Source: Sthenelais limicola (taxonomy: Eukaryota; Annelida; Polychaeta; Phyllodocida; Sigalionidae). From it: DNA of 64,000 bases. Under the pieces are notes generated by a model. The model saw only the letters and a program-made list of their open reading frames with translations, made no database searches and was not told the DNA's origin. Where the stretch lies: NCBI GenBank assembly GCA_942159475.1, contig OW804102.1, positions 28,278,873 to 28,342,872 on the forward strand, written 5' to 3'. The position numbers and the translations under genes were made by a program. How positions within the stretch are numbered: position 1 is the stretch's first letter; every line of letters begins with the position of its first letter. Shown piece after piece: positions 34,513-44,680 of the stretch.

Positions 34513-34598
34513 ATTTGTATTGCACCCTGAATATTGCACCTCTCAAGAGCTCTCAAGAGCTCTCAAGAGCTCTCAAGAGTAATACGCATATAATAAAA
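34513..34598. repeat. Four-copy 10-bp tandem repeat inside a dispersed repeat
   Basis: TCTCAAGAGC occurs four times without error (last base varies) at 34541-34580. The flanking sequence resembles 33078-33133, which has only a single CTCTAAGA at the equivalent point, so the array looks like a local expansion. Confidence 0.7.
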
Positions 34599-34639
34599 CA
34601 ACTTAAAGGGGTTTTTTTCTAAATGATGAGCACACGTTA

Positions 34640-34850
34640 GAGAAGGGTTGGTGTTTTCCACTGGTTGGCCTGAGAGTGGGAGGGAGTTTGGCAGGGTGAT
34701 GAGAGGAGAACTCCCTCACCCGGGCACGATCACAGAGCCACGGGCGGCACCAGCCTGATTGACTCATTGTTTGCCTCACCACGATTTGGCGGGAAACCAA
34801 GCAAAAGTCGTCTGCCTCCAATAATGCGGTGGCAGATCAGATAGGGGAGC
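34640..34850. promoter_or_regulatory. GC-rich segment with AP-1 and E2F-type sites
   Basis: TGACTCA (34760-34766) is a perfect AP-1 site and TTTGGCGGGAAA (34785-34796) a perfect E2F-type site, in a GC-elevated block. This is motif evidence only. The minus frame 34603-34821 has no known domain. Confidence 0.25.
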
Positions 34851-34940
34851 TTACATGGGGGAAGGGGAGAATGTAGTAGAGGGGGGAACTGGGGGGGGGG
34901 GGGGCGGTCCTCCTATCCGCCTTATCTTAGGGATTTGTGC

Positions 34941-35136
34941 GACCCTGCCCACACACAGCCGATTTGGCCTCCAACTGCCCCCCGATTTGGGTCTCCCGAT
35001 GAATCCTATTGTTTTATTTCAAATCCTGGTTTATGTTCTTATATCAGCCAGGAATGGAAATGAAATTCTAGGATTCATCAGGAGACCCAATTCGGGGGGC
35101 AATCGGGAGGAAAATCTGCTGTGTGTGTGCAGGGTC
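34941..35136. mobile_element. Foldback MITE family G, copy 1
   Basis: The left arm GACCCTGCCCACACACAGCC, with GATTTGGGTCTCCCGATGAA further in, pairs with the right arm TTCATCAGGAGACCCAATTC and CTGTGTGTGTGCAGGGTC. The arms extend about 85 bp each, so the element is almost one long hairpin. The inner words recur at 53822-54043. The plus frame 34855-35265 reads through it and is not a gene. Confidence 0.75.
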
Positions 35137-35482
35137 TTAGTGTTTCTATTGTCTAATAAGATTCTAATTAATTTCTGGATAAATTTAAAAACTTTAATTC
35201 AAATTATGATTGTGTTGGACACAATGGAGTCCTATTTCTTGGTGTCAGACAGATGTTATTATTGAAACGATCATTTGACACTCGCGGTAATAGAACTGTC
35301 ATGAATTCCTAATAAACATAACAGTTCTCTTAGTGCCAATAGTGGTCGTTTTTCCTCCACAGATTCCCTCAATTTCTGAAGTCCCGTCGTTACCCACATT
35401 TGAATTTTAAAGTTGGTCTATGGATATTCCATCAATCAGTTCACTTAAGCGCATACATCAGTTTGTTTGCATTAGTAAAGTA

Positions 35483-35665
35483 CAGTGGAACCTCGCATAA
35501 AGACCACCTTTCTATAGAGACCACCTCTCTACTAAAGTAAGACCAGTTTCTCTCAGTCCCGAATTGCTTTCCTCCTATGAGATTGGCCCCTCGAATGAGA
35601 CCACCTCGCTATGAGACCACAAAGCGTTCAGTCCCAAGGGTGGTCTCAATAGAAAGGTTCTACTG
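35483..35665. mobile_element. Pogo-like MITE
   Basis: CAGTGGAACCTCGCATAAAG at the left matches CAGTAGAACCTTTCTATTGA read from the right on the other strand, both running on into GACCACC. The CAGTRGAACCTC start is characteristic of pogo/Tigger-type TIRs. At 183 bp with no frame it is non-autonomous. T-A bases precede the left end, in line with TA target use. Confidence 0.7.
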
Positions 35666-35686
35666 TTGAGCGATTAGAACCTGACG

Positions 35687-35781
35687 TTGTAGCAGGGCCG
35701 GGTGTATGTGTTCTTAGGGACAAACCAAGGCCGAAGGCCAAGGTTTGTCCCTAAGAACGCATACACCCGGCCCCGCTACAA
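35687..35781. repeat. Near-perfect 95-bp hairpin
   Basis: TTGTAGCAGGGCCGGGTGTA and onwards to AAACCAAGGCC is followed by GAA and then the reverse complement (GGCCAAGGTTTGTCCCTAAG ... CCGGCCCCGCTACAA). There are one or two mismatches over about 46 bp of stem and a 3-nt loop. It lies 21 bp after the pogo-like MITE. Such a small loop implies recent origin or selection against decay. Confidence 0.8.
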
Positions 35782-36479
35782 TGGAAGGATCTAAAATTTT
35801 GCTTTAGTCTTGCATTGTTGGGATCCTCAGACACTTTCCAACCACCAAAAATATTGCGAACAGTCTTTACAAATAAGATACTTACGGCAGACAACGACTA
35901 TTTACCACCCTTATCATGTGACCCGTCCCCCTTCCATACAGTGGCACGCTCATTCCCGCTCAGTGTTCACCGTCCAGAACGAACAGGTTACTCCACACGT
36001 CCACAGCAAACTACCAAATCACAACAATTCAAGACTAAACAATATTATCAGAAATCTATATCTATACACATATTTACATGAAAAAACATTAGACTACAGC
36101 TCAACACTTTGCATGGTAGAGAAAGCCTACAGCTACCCCCCCCCCCCAACCCTGTTATACCCCCACCTCTGAAATACATTTTGGAATTGCCTTGAACAAA
36201 GGCTTGGCAGAATCAATGCAAAATAGCACACATATAGTTGGCTCGGTGCCAGAAAACAAGGCTGCTGCGCTTTTACAGTTGGATTACCCGATCCAACGGT
36301 AGGTGCGTGGTAAAAACAGGATATTTGATACCCAAGGTAATCTTGTCTGCTTTCAGCCACAATAAATGGAATCAAATGTAATTCCGCGGCCAATTTAGGC
36401 GATTTATTTTCGGATTCTTGCGGTTATCGACCCACTGGTGATTGGGAAACACCCCATACTACCCCTCAGTGCAATTTCA
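35782..36479. other. Unassigned sequence with poly-C
   Basis: Two plus frames (35810-36172 and 35815-36081) overlap and have no domain. A 12-13 bp C-run lies near 36136. Confidence 0.35.
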
Positions 36480-36690
36480 CAGTCTAGGCCCAAAGGTGAG
36501 AGAGTCCCTTCAAACGGAGAGAAAGCCTCTCGCCTCAAACCACAAAGTGCCAATATAATTCCATTGAGACCGAAAGATAAATACCATCATATTTCCATTA
36601 CAACGCCTAGTCCTAGGCTAGGTAACCGATCAGCAAAGTAGGCGTTTAATCACTGACATTCCTTTCTGATCTGAGGTGTTTGACCTAGAC
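36480..36690. repeat. Dispersed repeat family I, copy 1
   Basis: The segment aligns over about 210 bp with the reverse strand of 46150-46358 (shared words include AAAGCCTCTC, AAAGTG...ATTCCATT(G/A)AGACC and ATTTCCATTA/ATTCCCATTA). Both copies have a short open frame with similar peptides (for example QSRPKGERVP versus QSMPKVEKFP), but the frames part after about 35 residues, so protein function is unlikely. Confidence 0.6.
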
Positions 36691-38347
36691 TGAATAACTA
36701 TGATTATATTCTGTCTTCCAGGCCTATTGATAATCCAGTAATGGTTTCCGAATCTTCAGTACTCGGTTTTTAATTCTTTATGGCAGTAAAAGTAAAACAC
36801 CAACAACACATGACAGTGTTTATCATAGTTTAATATAGCAGCATCTTGAGCGACTCAATTGAATAATCGCCTTAAAGAAAGTTCGAAAGCAATGTTTAAT
36901 AAGTAGAACAGCATTTCTCCCAGTATTAAGGTATCAACTCAGATACATAGACCCATGCCCGAATAAGGTCTATCACAGTCAGTACGATCTGATCATTTAC
37001 TCCACCTTCCTATAGGCAAACTATTTTTGTCGTCGGTCAGTAATAGTGGAAAGTCTATTTGTTTTCGTTTTAGGCGGTGACAGACCTATACCTACGCTCA
37101 TGTAGGGCTGTGTAAAGACTAACTCTAAACTTCTTGAAATCGTCACAGCAGGATGATAGGCAAACTCAAGATGTCTGTTCCTAGAAATACCTACCCTAAT
37201 TTATGTTCACACAAAGACCCAATTTACAAACATACTGTCATACATAATCCGAGAAAAAAGCGCTAAAACCTTGATTAAATTATCTTCATCCTACATCAAG
37301 TGAATGCAGTATATGCCAGCAAAGACAGCTTGAGTACAAGTAAAGCTGGAGGATAATTCTAATCTATATTATTGACTGTATTTCATTCCGATACTTATCT
37401 TGTACCATCCTCTTGTACATAGACTTAAAAGCAGAACATCTTCCAAGGACGCCAAGCAATCACGTGTGTCAATTCCCGACCTGTGATTGGTCAGTCGTGT
37501 AATGGAGAAGGCCCAACATCAAAGGGACGGAAAGACATAATACATAGTAATCAGTAGGGGGACTCTATAGGAAAGCCTACCATATATATATGTCTACCTT
37601 TTCTGAGTTGAAGAATATAATGTACAGAGCCGAAGTTAATATTGTTCATTACGTTCTCTGGACAGACAAACGTGCAGAGATGGTGTATGTTTTAAAGGGT
37701 AATATTTGTTCCTCCGATGTTAATGTAGTCATTTAACTAGAAATGAAATGCTTGAGGAATTTTATGGCACCCTTGATACTCAATTAAATGATGGTAACCA
37801 ATCCATCGCGTGTTCTATATTGCGAACATAATTCTTTGACTGTGTATATAAGATTTAATATGACTAAATTTCTTTTATATGTTAATAATCTTCTGGAATA
37901 CTTCTAAAACATTCTTAGTATGAAAGTAATATGTTATATCGATGTAAAAATATATTCTATAATAGATATATATATATAGATAATAGATATATATAATATA
38001 TAATATGATAGATTTCTGCTGGGCACGACGAAAACTAGCCCTGGGGTGAGAGTGTAGTTTATGGTTGCTTAATTCCTGAATAAAACATGTTAAACAATTC
38101 TTTTATAATAATGAACATAGATCTGACACACAGATCATGTTTTTTTTATCAACCAATAGAACGTTTTGTATTTTGTAATATATATTTTCCATACTGCATA
38201 TTACGTGTACTTGTAAAATAATACATACAGAATATATCAACTGGTGCCTCTAAAGTAAATAAAATATCTGCCAAGCCATATGTCAAAGGGCTTCACTCCA
38301 TATAGCCTCAATATGACTGGGACAATGAATCACATGTTAGGTCTTCC
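36691..38347. other. Unassigned AT-rich sequence
   Basis: A CCAAT box (GTGATTGGTCAG) lies near 37483. AT-only palindromic sequence lies at 37960-38008. No gene or known repeat was found. Confidence 0.4.
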
Positions 38348-38423
38348 ATGCAGAACTATTTCTGTAGTAGTTCTGCATACCCCAGGTGTGTGGCCAATCC
38401 ATAAAGGGATTGGTACACCTGGA
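38348..38423. repeat. Two adjacent short hairpins
   Basis: ATGCAGAACTA pairs with TAGTTCTGCAT (11-bp perfect stem, 9-nt loop). Directly after, CCAGGTGTG and CCAATCC pair with GGATTGG and CACCTGG (5-nt inner loop). The surrounding 116-codon frame has no domain. Confidence 0.55.
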
Positions 38424-39430
38424 TATCATCACCAGAGGTGCCTCTTACTGGGGCTTGCTTTCATTACAGTTACAAGTTACATTCTAAACCTCTTCTATTC
38501 CCTTTATCTTATATTACGGAACTCATCTAGACTGACATGTCTAGCTCTTATTTGTGAGCATCCTATATGCTACGGTTCTGTTTCCCATAGTAATTCAATG
38601 TTACCATTGTCTTACTGCATAACATGTTAGTGGCACCTTTAGTCACCTGCGATTAGGTGCACTACCCGTTCTGGGGGAGGGAGGGGGGGGGGGAATTGAA
38701 CGAACCGAGAAATAAACCACAAGAAAGCAGGATATTGGATCTTGTTGCATTTGTTTATTTACCATTTCTATATAAAACATCCACTCTTTTATTTTATTTT
38801 TGAAAAACAAACCCAAAATATCCACTTTATTTTGATGATTCTTTACGCATTCCTATATTGTCAAGAACCATGAGTTCCGTATATTTGTACCAAGTGATCT
38901 ACCACTAATGTAATATGAACGTTCTCAAGAATGCTGTAAAACTCTTCAGGCAATGGGGCAAATCCATTACAACACTCTTCTGTCAGGACAACACTGCCGT
39001 AGTGAAAGCTATGTGTGTGTGATCAAAATAGAAATTCAACAGTTCATTCAACATTAAATAGCTTCAGACACACCTTGCCCTCTCCGGTCCCCTGTTGAAG
39101 AGTTCCATTATATTTGGTTGTGTTATTTATTCCAAACATTGTGACAAGAGTTTCAGCAAACATCAGATCTCATCATACAGGCTCGTACTCATTGATTCTG
39201 GCAGTAAAGCTTTCTATTTAATAATTTACTATGCTTTATCCACGGAAATAGCGGTGGAAAAACAACTCTTTGCAATGGGAATAACTAAAGCCCTCAGCTC
39301 CAAGCACCGAATCTATTACTCAGAACACCTTTTCTATAAATGATAACCCTGTTGATCATGGGTGATCGCCCACTAAGCATAAACATAAAAATAATCAGAA
39401 CTCTTCAGAATAGAGGTGCATATCCACTCT
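38424..39430. other. Unassigned sequence
   Basis: A G-run lies near 38677-38694. The plus frame 39095-39343 is open but has no domain. Nothing else was recognised. Confidence 0.35.
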
Positions 39431-39454
39431 CTCTAAGCTGAATAGCTTCGTTCA

Positions 39455-39600
39455 TCATGGCGAACGTCATACGGGGACCGGAAGTCCTGCCCTTCAGAGC
39501 CTCGCTTCCGTGACATATGCAAATGAGAGGGTCGTCAGAACCGGAAGGGTCATGAGAGCAATGGCGAGAAATGGAGGCCCTTTATGCATGATTCAATGAA
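39455..39600. promoter_or_regulatory. Promoter/enhancer-like cluster: ETS, octamer, CRE-like
   Basis: ACCGGAAGT (39477-39485) and ACCGGAAG (39540-39547) are ETS-type sites, ATGCAAAT (39517-39524) is a POU octamer, and AACGTCAT is a CRE half site. G+C is raised. No start site can be placed. Confidence 0.3.
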
Positions 39601-39723
39601 AAATTCATAGGAGTCGGGCAAGGATCTATGTTTCTCTGTGTTCGGTGGTAGATTTTGTATAATGTACGGCTATGAGTGGTAATATTCTAGGTGAATATCA
39701 CTCTCTCCTTTTACATATATATT

Positions 39724-39794
39724 TATTACATATTCCATCTCATTCATTATCTACCTATAGGTAGATAATGCTAATGGGATAGAATATGTATTAA
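39724..39794. repeat. 71-bp hairpin resembling a small-RNA precursor
   Basis: TTATTACATATTCCATCTCA then TTCATTATCTACC pairs with GGTAGATAATG and AGAATATGTATTAA on the other side of a TATA loop: about 33 bp of stem with a few mismatches and a 2-nt bulge. It could be a miRNA-like precursor, a cruciform or a small foldback MITE. No second copy was seen in this window. Confidence 0.45.
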
Positions 39795-39920
39795 GTATGA
39801 CTACAAATACCCTTCTTGCACGAATAGAGTGGCGAACACATTGAACAATTAGGAAGATTCACTTTAATCTAGCATGAGCTTAACAAGACATCTATTAACA
39901 ATTGTTATATTCTCTTCCAG

Positions 39921-40037
39921 CAGAAGGTCCTGTTTACAGACAGACTTTCGAGTGGAGAAGTTGGGCCGTCCCAGTTCCAGGACATAAAAGGAGTAAATAT
40001 TGGTACAATTACCAGGCGGACATTGAAATCTAAATGA
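39921..40037 (+). CDS. Weak candidate terminal exon
   Basis: An acceptor with a pyrimidine tract (TATATTCTCTTCCAG, to 39920) precedes 38 open codons and a TGA at 40035-40037, phase 0. The peptide begins QKVLFTDRLSSGEVGPSQFQ and ends TRRTLKSK. It lies between two GC-richer motif clusters. Its short length makes chance likely, and no family was recognised. Confidence 0.2.
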   Translation, partial: QKVLFTDRLSSGEVGPSQFQDIKGVNIGTITRRTLKSK

Positions 40038-40049
40038 TTATGGCACATT

Positions 40050-40135
40050 ATGATTGGTTGCCCCAGGCACTCCGGCGCCGGGAATAGATCACTGGCTTAT
40101 AGCTCATTTGCATTTTCTCCCGCGCATGCTCCAAA
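40050..40135. promoter_or_regulatory. Promoter-like cluster: CCAAT, octamer, NRF-1-like
   Basis: GATTGGTTG (inverted CCAAT, from 40052), ATTTGCAT (40106-40113) and CGCGCATGCT (40121-40130) occur within 80 bp together with GGCGCC. This combination is common in broadly expressed animal promoters. Direction is unknown. Confidence 0.3.
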
Positions 40136-40175
40136 TGAAGGATCATGGGACGTTAAATGAGGGATTTGGTATCAT

Positions 40176-40408
40176 GGGTTAGGTTTTTAGAAAAATGTAC
40201 AATTCACCTTCACTAATCTTCTATAACTTGAATTTCAGACGAAATTAAAGTTCAAAATACAGTTCAACATAACCAAACAGATTGCTAGAATCAATGCAAT
40301 GCCAAATATACTCGAATTTACCTAGAATTGACGAAATTGCAGCCTAATTTAACAGAATTTCATAAATGTGTACAGCTGCCAATTGTACATTCTGAAAATC
40401 TGACGCCC
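40176..40408 (+). mobile_element. MITE family A, copy
   Basis: GGGTTAGGTTTTTAGAAAAA to TTGTACATTCTGAAAATCTG then ACGCCC. CAT and ATG lie on the two sides. Confidence 0.8.
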
Positions 40409-40509
40409 ATGCCTCTCCTAGCCACCACATCTGACACACTAATGTTAAAACTAGACTAGGCAGACATCAGAAGGAGTGATGGAGAATGAATCTATCATGT
40501 CATCTATAG

Positions 40510-40717
40510 GGCAATAGGGGAGTTGCACGTGCCACTCCGCATGTCTGCTACAATGCCTGCTGGGATTGATTCTGTTGAAATATCTGACATAGTAAATATT
40601 TGGCATCATTTTGTATCGAAGATTGCAAGAATATTTTCACCAATAGTATAGCTTTGTGTAACACAATCATTCCATGCGAATTAAAATTCAAAATGGCGGC
40701 TATGCAAATCCCCTATT
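40510..40717 (+). mobile_element. MITE family B, internally deleted copy
   Basis: Both termini are present: AATAGGGGAGTTGCACGTGC at the left and AAAATGGCGGCTATGCAAAT then CCCCTATT at the right. It is about 208 bp, having lost the middle around TGAACATGGCATG. Confidence 0.8.
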
Positions 40718-40816
40718 GATATCTGAATCTGTCCTGAAGGAAATGAAGCATGAAATGTTCTGATATGTTTTGGTTGTGATGAATGTGATCATGTAAACTG
40801 GTTAATTATATCCCGG

Positions 40817-40850
40817 AATTAAGATAAGATAAGGTAAGATAAATTGACCG
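40817..40850 (-). mobile_element. LINE-like tail (GATAA)n, reverse
   Basis: AAGATAAGATAAGGTAAGAT is the complement of the (TTATC)n tails at 2.8 and 54.8 kb. The body of the element beside it is not recognisable. Confidence 0.35.
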
Positions 40851-41498
40851 GTGAGGGCATTAAAAATGTGGGCGTTACAAAGTCCTATCATAATAATTGA
40901 CTCAGTAGCTTCATTCAGTACGAATTTGTTCAAACCACATTTTATTTCTAAGATACACATTTGCGACATTTTCCTATAGGTCTGCGCCTTGGTGTTAATT
41001 TTCTTCAGAGATTAGGAAAAGTATTTGTGAATGAAAGAGCAATTTCCTGGATATTGATAAATCGGACAAAATCGTGTCTGTAGTGTCAACGTCTTCTTGT
41101 CTATCGCACTGTATTTTTTTGTTTTTCAATCAATTACTTGTGTACTTCGATTCCCTGTCTTAGAATTATTGCCTTGAATTATTTAGAATATGCTAACTAT
41201 AGATCAGTGCGGGTGCATGAATGTGTTGTTAGACGAATAATGAAACATGAAAACCCTGTATGATGCCAAAGGTTTTCACCTCGAAAAATACAAAGGTTTA
41301 CTCCAACTGCATTTAATATGTGTGTGCTCATTCCACCCATTCTCAGCTATAATTACGCCCATTTCCATAGCTGTAGCCTTAATATAAATGCCCGTTGCTG
41401 AGGAGATTGTAGGTGTAACATTGCCTTTGATGAAAGGCAATTTCTGAAGTAATTTCCTCAGTTTTGACACCCTTACAGGTCAGTTTTGTCACCCTTAC
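40851..41498. other. Unassigned sequence
   Basis: A minus frame (41276-41470) is open without a known domain. No repeat matched. Confidence 0.35.
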
Positions 41499-41731
41499 GG
41501 GTCAAGTCACCAGAAAATGTACAATCAGCAACTCTACACATTCAGTAAATTCTGCTAAATCCGACCGGGAAATGGCCAATACTATATATATCTGAGTATA
41601 TTCGGCATCGAGTTGGTTTAAGGGATCTGTTTGGTTATGTTGAATTGTGTTTGGAGTGATTTTTGTATTGAGTTTGGGCTATTTGGGAGGGTTTCTGAAT
41701 GTGAATTGTGCATTTCCTAGAGATTTCACCC
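41499..41731 (-). mobile_element. MITE family A, copy (reverse), TTAC target duplication
   Basis: GGGTCAAGTCACCAGAAAAT to TTGTGCATTTCCTAGAGATT then TCACCC. TTAC directly precedes and directly follows the element, the clearest 4-bp duplication in the family. Confidence 0.85.
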
Positions 41732-41921
41732 TTACATGTATGGTCATAACTTTTGAAGTGATAAACGTAGACTCCAAGTTCAAATATCATTGTAAAGCAC
41801 AGACTATCCTCTTCGTGATTATAACATAAAGATAACTAGAAATGTCCAATAATCGATAAGAGACTGGTTTTGCCGTGCTTGGTCACATATTATGTTTTAC
41901 ACTATCCCTGAAACATGATAT

Positions 41922-42156
41922 GGGTGAAATCGCCAGAGAATGTACAATTCGCCTTCACCAATCCTCTCAAATTATCCAAATTGAAGACAAAAGTGAGGTT
42001 CACTATACAGTTCAACATAAACAAACGGATTGTTTGAATCAAGGAAATATCAAATGTACTCAGATATACCTAGTGTTGACCATTTTCCAGTCTAATTTAG
42101 CAGAATTTACTAAATGAGTAGATGTACCAATTGTACATTTTCTGAAGATCTGACCC
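41922..42156 (+). mobile_element. MITE family A, copy
   Basis: GGGTGAAATCGCCAGAGAAT to TTGTACATTTTCTGAAGATC then TGACCC. A second right end follows at once. Confidence 0.85.
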
Positions 42157-42161
42157 ATAAG

Positions 42162-42229
42162 TCTAATTTAGCAGAATTTACTAAATGTGTAGATCTGCAA
42201 ACTGTATATTTTCTGAAGATCTGAACCGT
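42162..42229 (+). repeat. Duplicated right end of the preceding family A copy
   Basis: TCTAATTTAGCAGAATTTAC onwards to TTTTCTGAAGATCTGAACC repeats the last 68 bp of 41922-42156 with a few changes. It is either a tandem slip or a second, nested element. Confidence 0.7.
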
Positions 42230-42234
42230 ACGTT

Positions 42235-42540
42235 TTATTTATAGCCCAACCCCAACCCATCCCGCACCCACCCCACCGTCTCCGCCCTACCATAGATACC
42301 GCCTGCTGGATTCACTAATCTCTGCCCCTGGAAGCATGAGATAGCATGGTGTATGGAAAGCCTAATAGAACCCCATGTAATTGGGCCGACCCTTGCAATG
42401 CCCCGCCAGTAAGTGACAAATAACACAGAACAAAGCCTCCAGCCCATTGCTTCCCTCTGCCTATTACATGCTCATCCCATGTATGGGTCTATAGGGGCAT
42501 TAGGGAGCCCCCAGTCAGCGTTCTGATTTGTGGTGATAAT
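42235..42540. other. GC-elevated island without a firm gene
   Basis: C-rich plus strand (CCAACCCCAACCCATCCC near 42246). A minus frame of 70 codons has no domain. It could be a regulatory or untranslated segment. Confidence 0.3.
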
Positions 42541-42927
42541 ATACCACAGGAATAAGCACTATTTACCACTGATGGTATGTTTTCTGAGAGCGCCAGGAAA
42601 TAAAGGACCCAGAAGCGGAGTGATATAACACAAATCCGTTTTCAATTGGTAATGGACAATGCTGCGATCGATGAACAGCAACAAAGCAAACGGGAAAAAG
42701 TCGTAAATTCCTCCTCAAACTATAGATCTACTATCTATTAATAACAATACATCCGCTTAAACCATAGAACTGTAGGGAGAAATGCGTCTCTTACATTTGA
42801 TTGGTTGCGGGGAAAGTAGTTCCGGTAATAGCCTATTGTATGTGTTCTCTATAAATTCATCAATAGGCCTATCAATGGATTTCCCGCCTCTGACAGTGGA
42901 TGTGTATTTGTTCTTAGAGAACGTGGT

Positions 42928-43139
42928 AATAGATGTGAGTGAGTGAGTGAGATTGGTTGCTTTACGCCCTTATCAACACATTTAAAGGTTATATCAAGGT
43001 TGGGAGAGCTGAGAGGCAGGCAGTTTATGATCATACCCAGGAAATAGAGATAGAGAAGAAGGGAGAGAGAGACAGAGAGAGAGAAAAGAGACAGAAAGGC
43101 ACTTTATGGTCTTACCCAGGACCACGGGAACAGATGTGA
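42928..43139 (-). mobile_element. SINE-like family D, copy 3 (reverse)
   Basis: On the plus strand it reads GAGTGAGTGAGATTGGTTGC, TTTACGCCCTTATCAACACA ... CTTACCCAGGACCAC. Imperfect 11-bp flanks AATAGATGTGA (42928) and AACAGATGTGA (43129) mark the insertion. Confidence 0.75.
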
Positions 43140-43468
43140 AACTTTATATTACTTAAGCCTAATATCAAGTCAAACCTTAAGTCAAAACTCCCAAGGCAAA
43201 GCAATCACGTTTGTATTCGAAATAAAGCTATTTTCATTGACAATTATTATTTCTAGGTGCAAAATAGACGAAAATAAGCTAAAGCACGAAGGCCGATCCC
43301 ACATCTTCCCCTGGGAAATGTTGACGTAAGGTTTGACGTGCTAGTGAATACTAGGCTTAGAGCTGTCCATATCCATTTCAACATTTTACAATAGGTCAGT
43401 GACCTGCCCTTATTCGTGCCCCGATACAAACCATAATGTACCCCCTAATAGTTCCCCCTCTCCCAGTA

Positions 43469-43872
43469 CACCATGTGTTTCAGAAAAATGAGACACAAGT
43501 CGCCAAATTGCTATTTTTCAAAGAGTTTTATTTACAAGATGTATTTGTGTGAATGTTTTTATTTTGGAGTTGCTCAACGCTTTACATCGTATGAATACAT
43601 ATATACCAGATGCCAAGACAGTGTTTTAAATATATCCATGAATTACTATGGTCATCGTATAGACTATACTTAACTACTTTACTAGTAAATGTCCACCCAG
43701 AAATAGGGCAAACTTTTTTTCAAAAATAAAATCATCAAACTTAAAATATAGAAATACTAGATAGATATCCCAATGTTTACCATCATTAGAATGTGTTTGA
43801 TCTCGTGGTTTCAAATATGATGATATCTCAAAATCCATTTTTTGCCACTTGTGACTCATTTTACTCAAACCT
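43469..43872. mobile_element. MITE family C, copy 9
   Basis: ACCATGTGTTTCAGAAAAAT to TGCCACTTGTGACTCATTTT then ACTCAAACC. The reported frames here are internal. Confidence 0.8.
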
Positions 43873-44094
43873 ATTCCAATATATTCGTGACGTCTATCAT
43901 AATGTATATTCAAAGATGTCTAGATATATGTAGATCATGGCACACGAGTTATGCAATGGTCAAACAACTGAACCACTAACATGTCGTCCCTTTCCCCCAC
44001 GAACATGTCTCCACCAATATTGATCTCAGAGCTCGCATCTTGCCTTTATTGCTCACCAGAGGGCCGCCCACAGTTTGACCCAACTTAATATCGC

Positions 44095-44165
44095 TCAAGC
44101 GACCTGCTTAGGTCACGTGACTTGATTGGCGTCAGCCTATTGGTCATGATCGATCAGCAGCAGCG
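44095..44165. promoter_or_regulatory. E-box plus two CCAAT boxes
   Basis: GGTCACGTGACT (44111-44122) is followed by two inverted CCAAT boxes, GATTGGC (from 44124) and TATTGGT (from 44138), 14 bp apart. Combined USF/TFE-type and NF-Y sites are typical of animal promoters. No coding start was found downstream. Confidence 0.35.
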
Positions 44166-44430
44166 TCTGTAATCGAGTGTTGACCTTTTGCCCATCGATT
44201 TGTTTGATCTTCTTCACTTGCTGATTGCTTGGTTGGCTAAGTGATGGCCCAATGGTTGCTACCCCTGTGTGCACAGAACTGTGTACTGTTTGTAAGGAGT
44301 TATCATCAACTGTTTCTGGCTCAATGTGTAGTGACCAGTCTATAAATCAACTCACTTAGGCGTTAGCTCCGAAATGATCCTCCATTTTTGAAGGAAGTGT
44401 TGTTCAGAGACTGGCTATAGAAGGAAGAGC

Positions 44431-44680
44431 TGTTTCGCCCCTGTTTCGCCCCTGTTTCGCCCCTGTTTCGCCCCCTGTTTCGCCCCTGTTTCACCCCTGT
44501 TTCGCCCCTGTTTCGCCCCTGTTTTGCCTCTGTTTCGCCCCTGTTTCACCCCTGTTTCACCCCTGTTTCGCCCCTGTTTCGCCCCATGTTTCACCCCTGT
44601 TTCGCCCCTGTTTCGCCCCTGTTTTGCCTCTGTTTCGCCCCTGTTTTGCCTCTGTTTCGCCCCTGTTTCGCCCCATGTTT
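44431..44680. repeat. 11-bp minisatellite (TGTTTCGCCCC), about 22 units
   Basis: Units of TGTTTCGCCCC vary mainly by CG to CA or TG (TTTCACC, TTTTGCC). That is the pattern expected if methylated CpG sites decay to TpG/CpA. Because 11 is not a multiple of three, each minus frame cycles through one 11-residue peptide (GRNRGETGAKQ); the long frames are repeat artefacts. Confidence 0.9.

Noticed and set aside
34855..35265. 136-codon frame as a gene
   Set aside because: Most of it lies in the family G foldback element; the G-rich start and palindromic middle explain the open frame.
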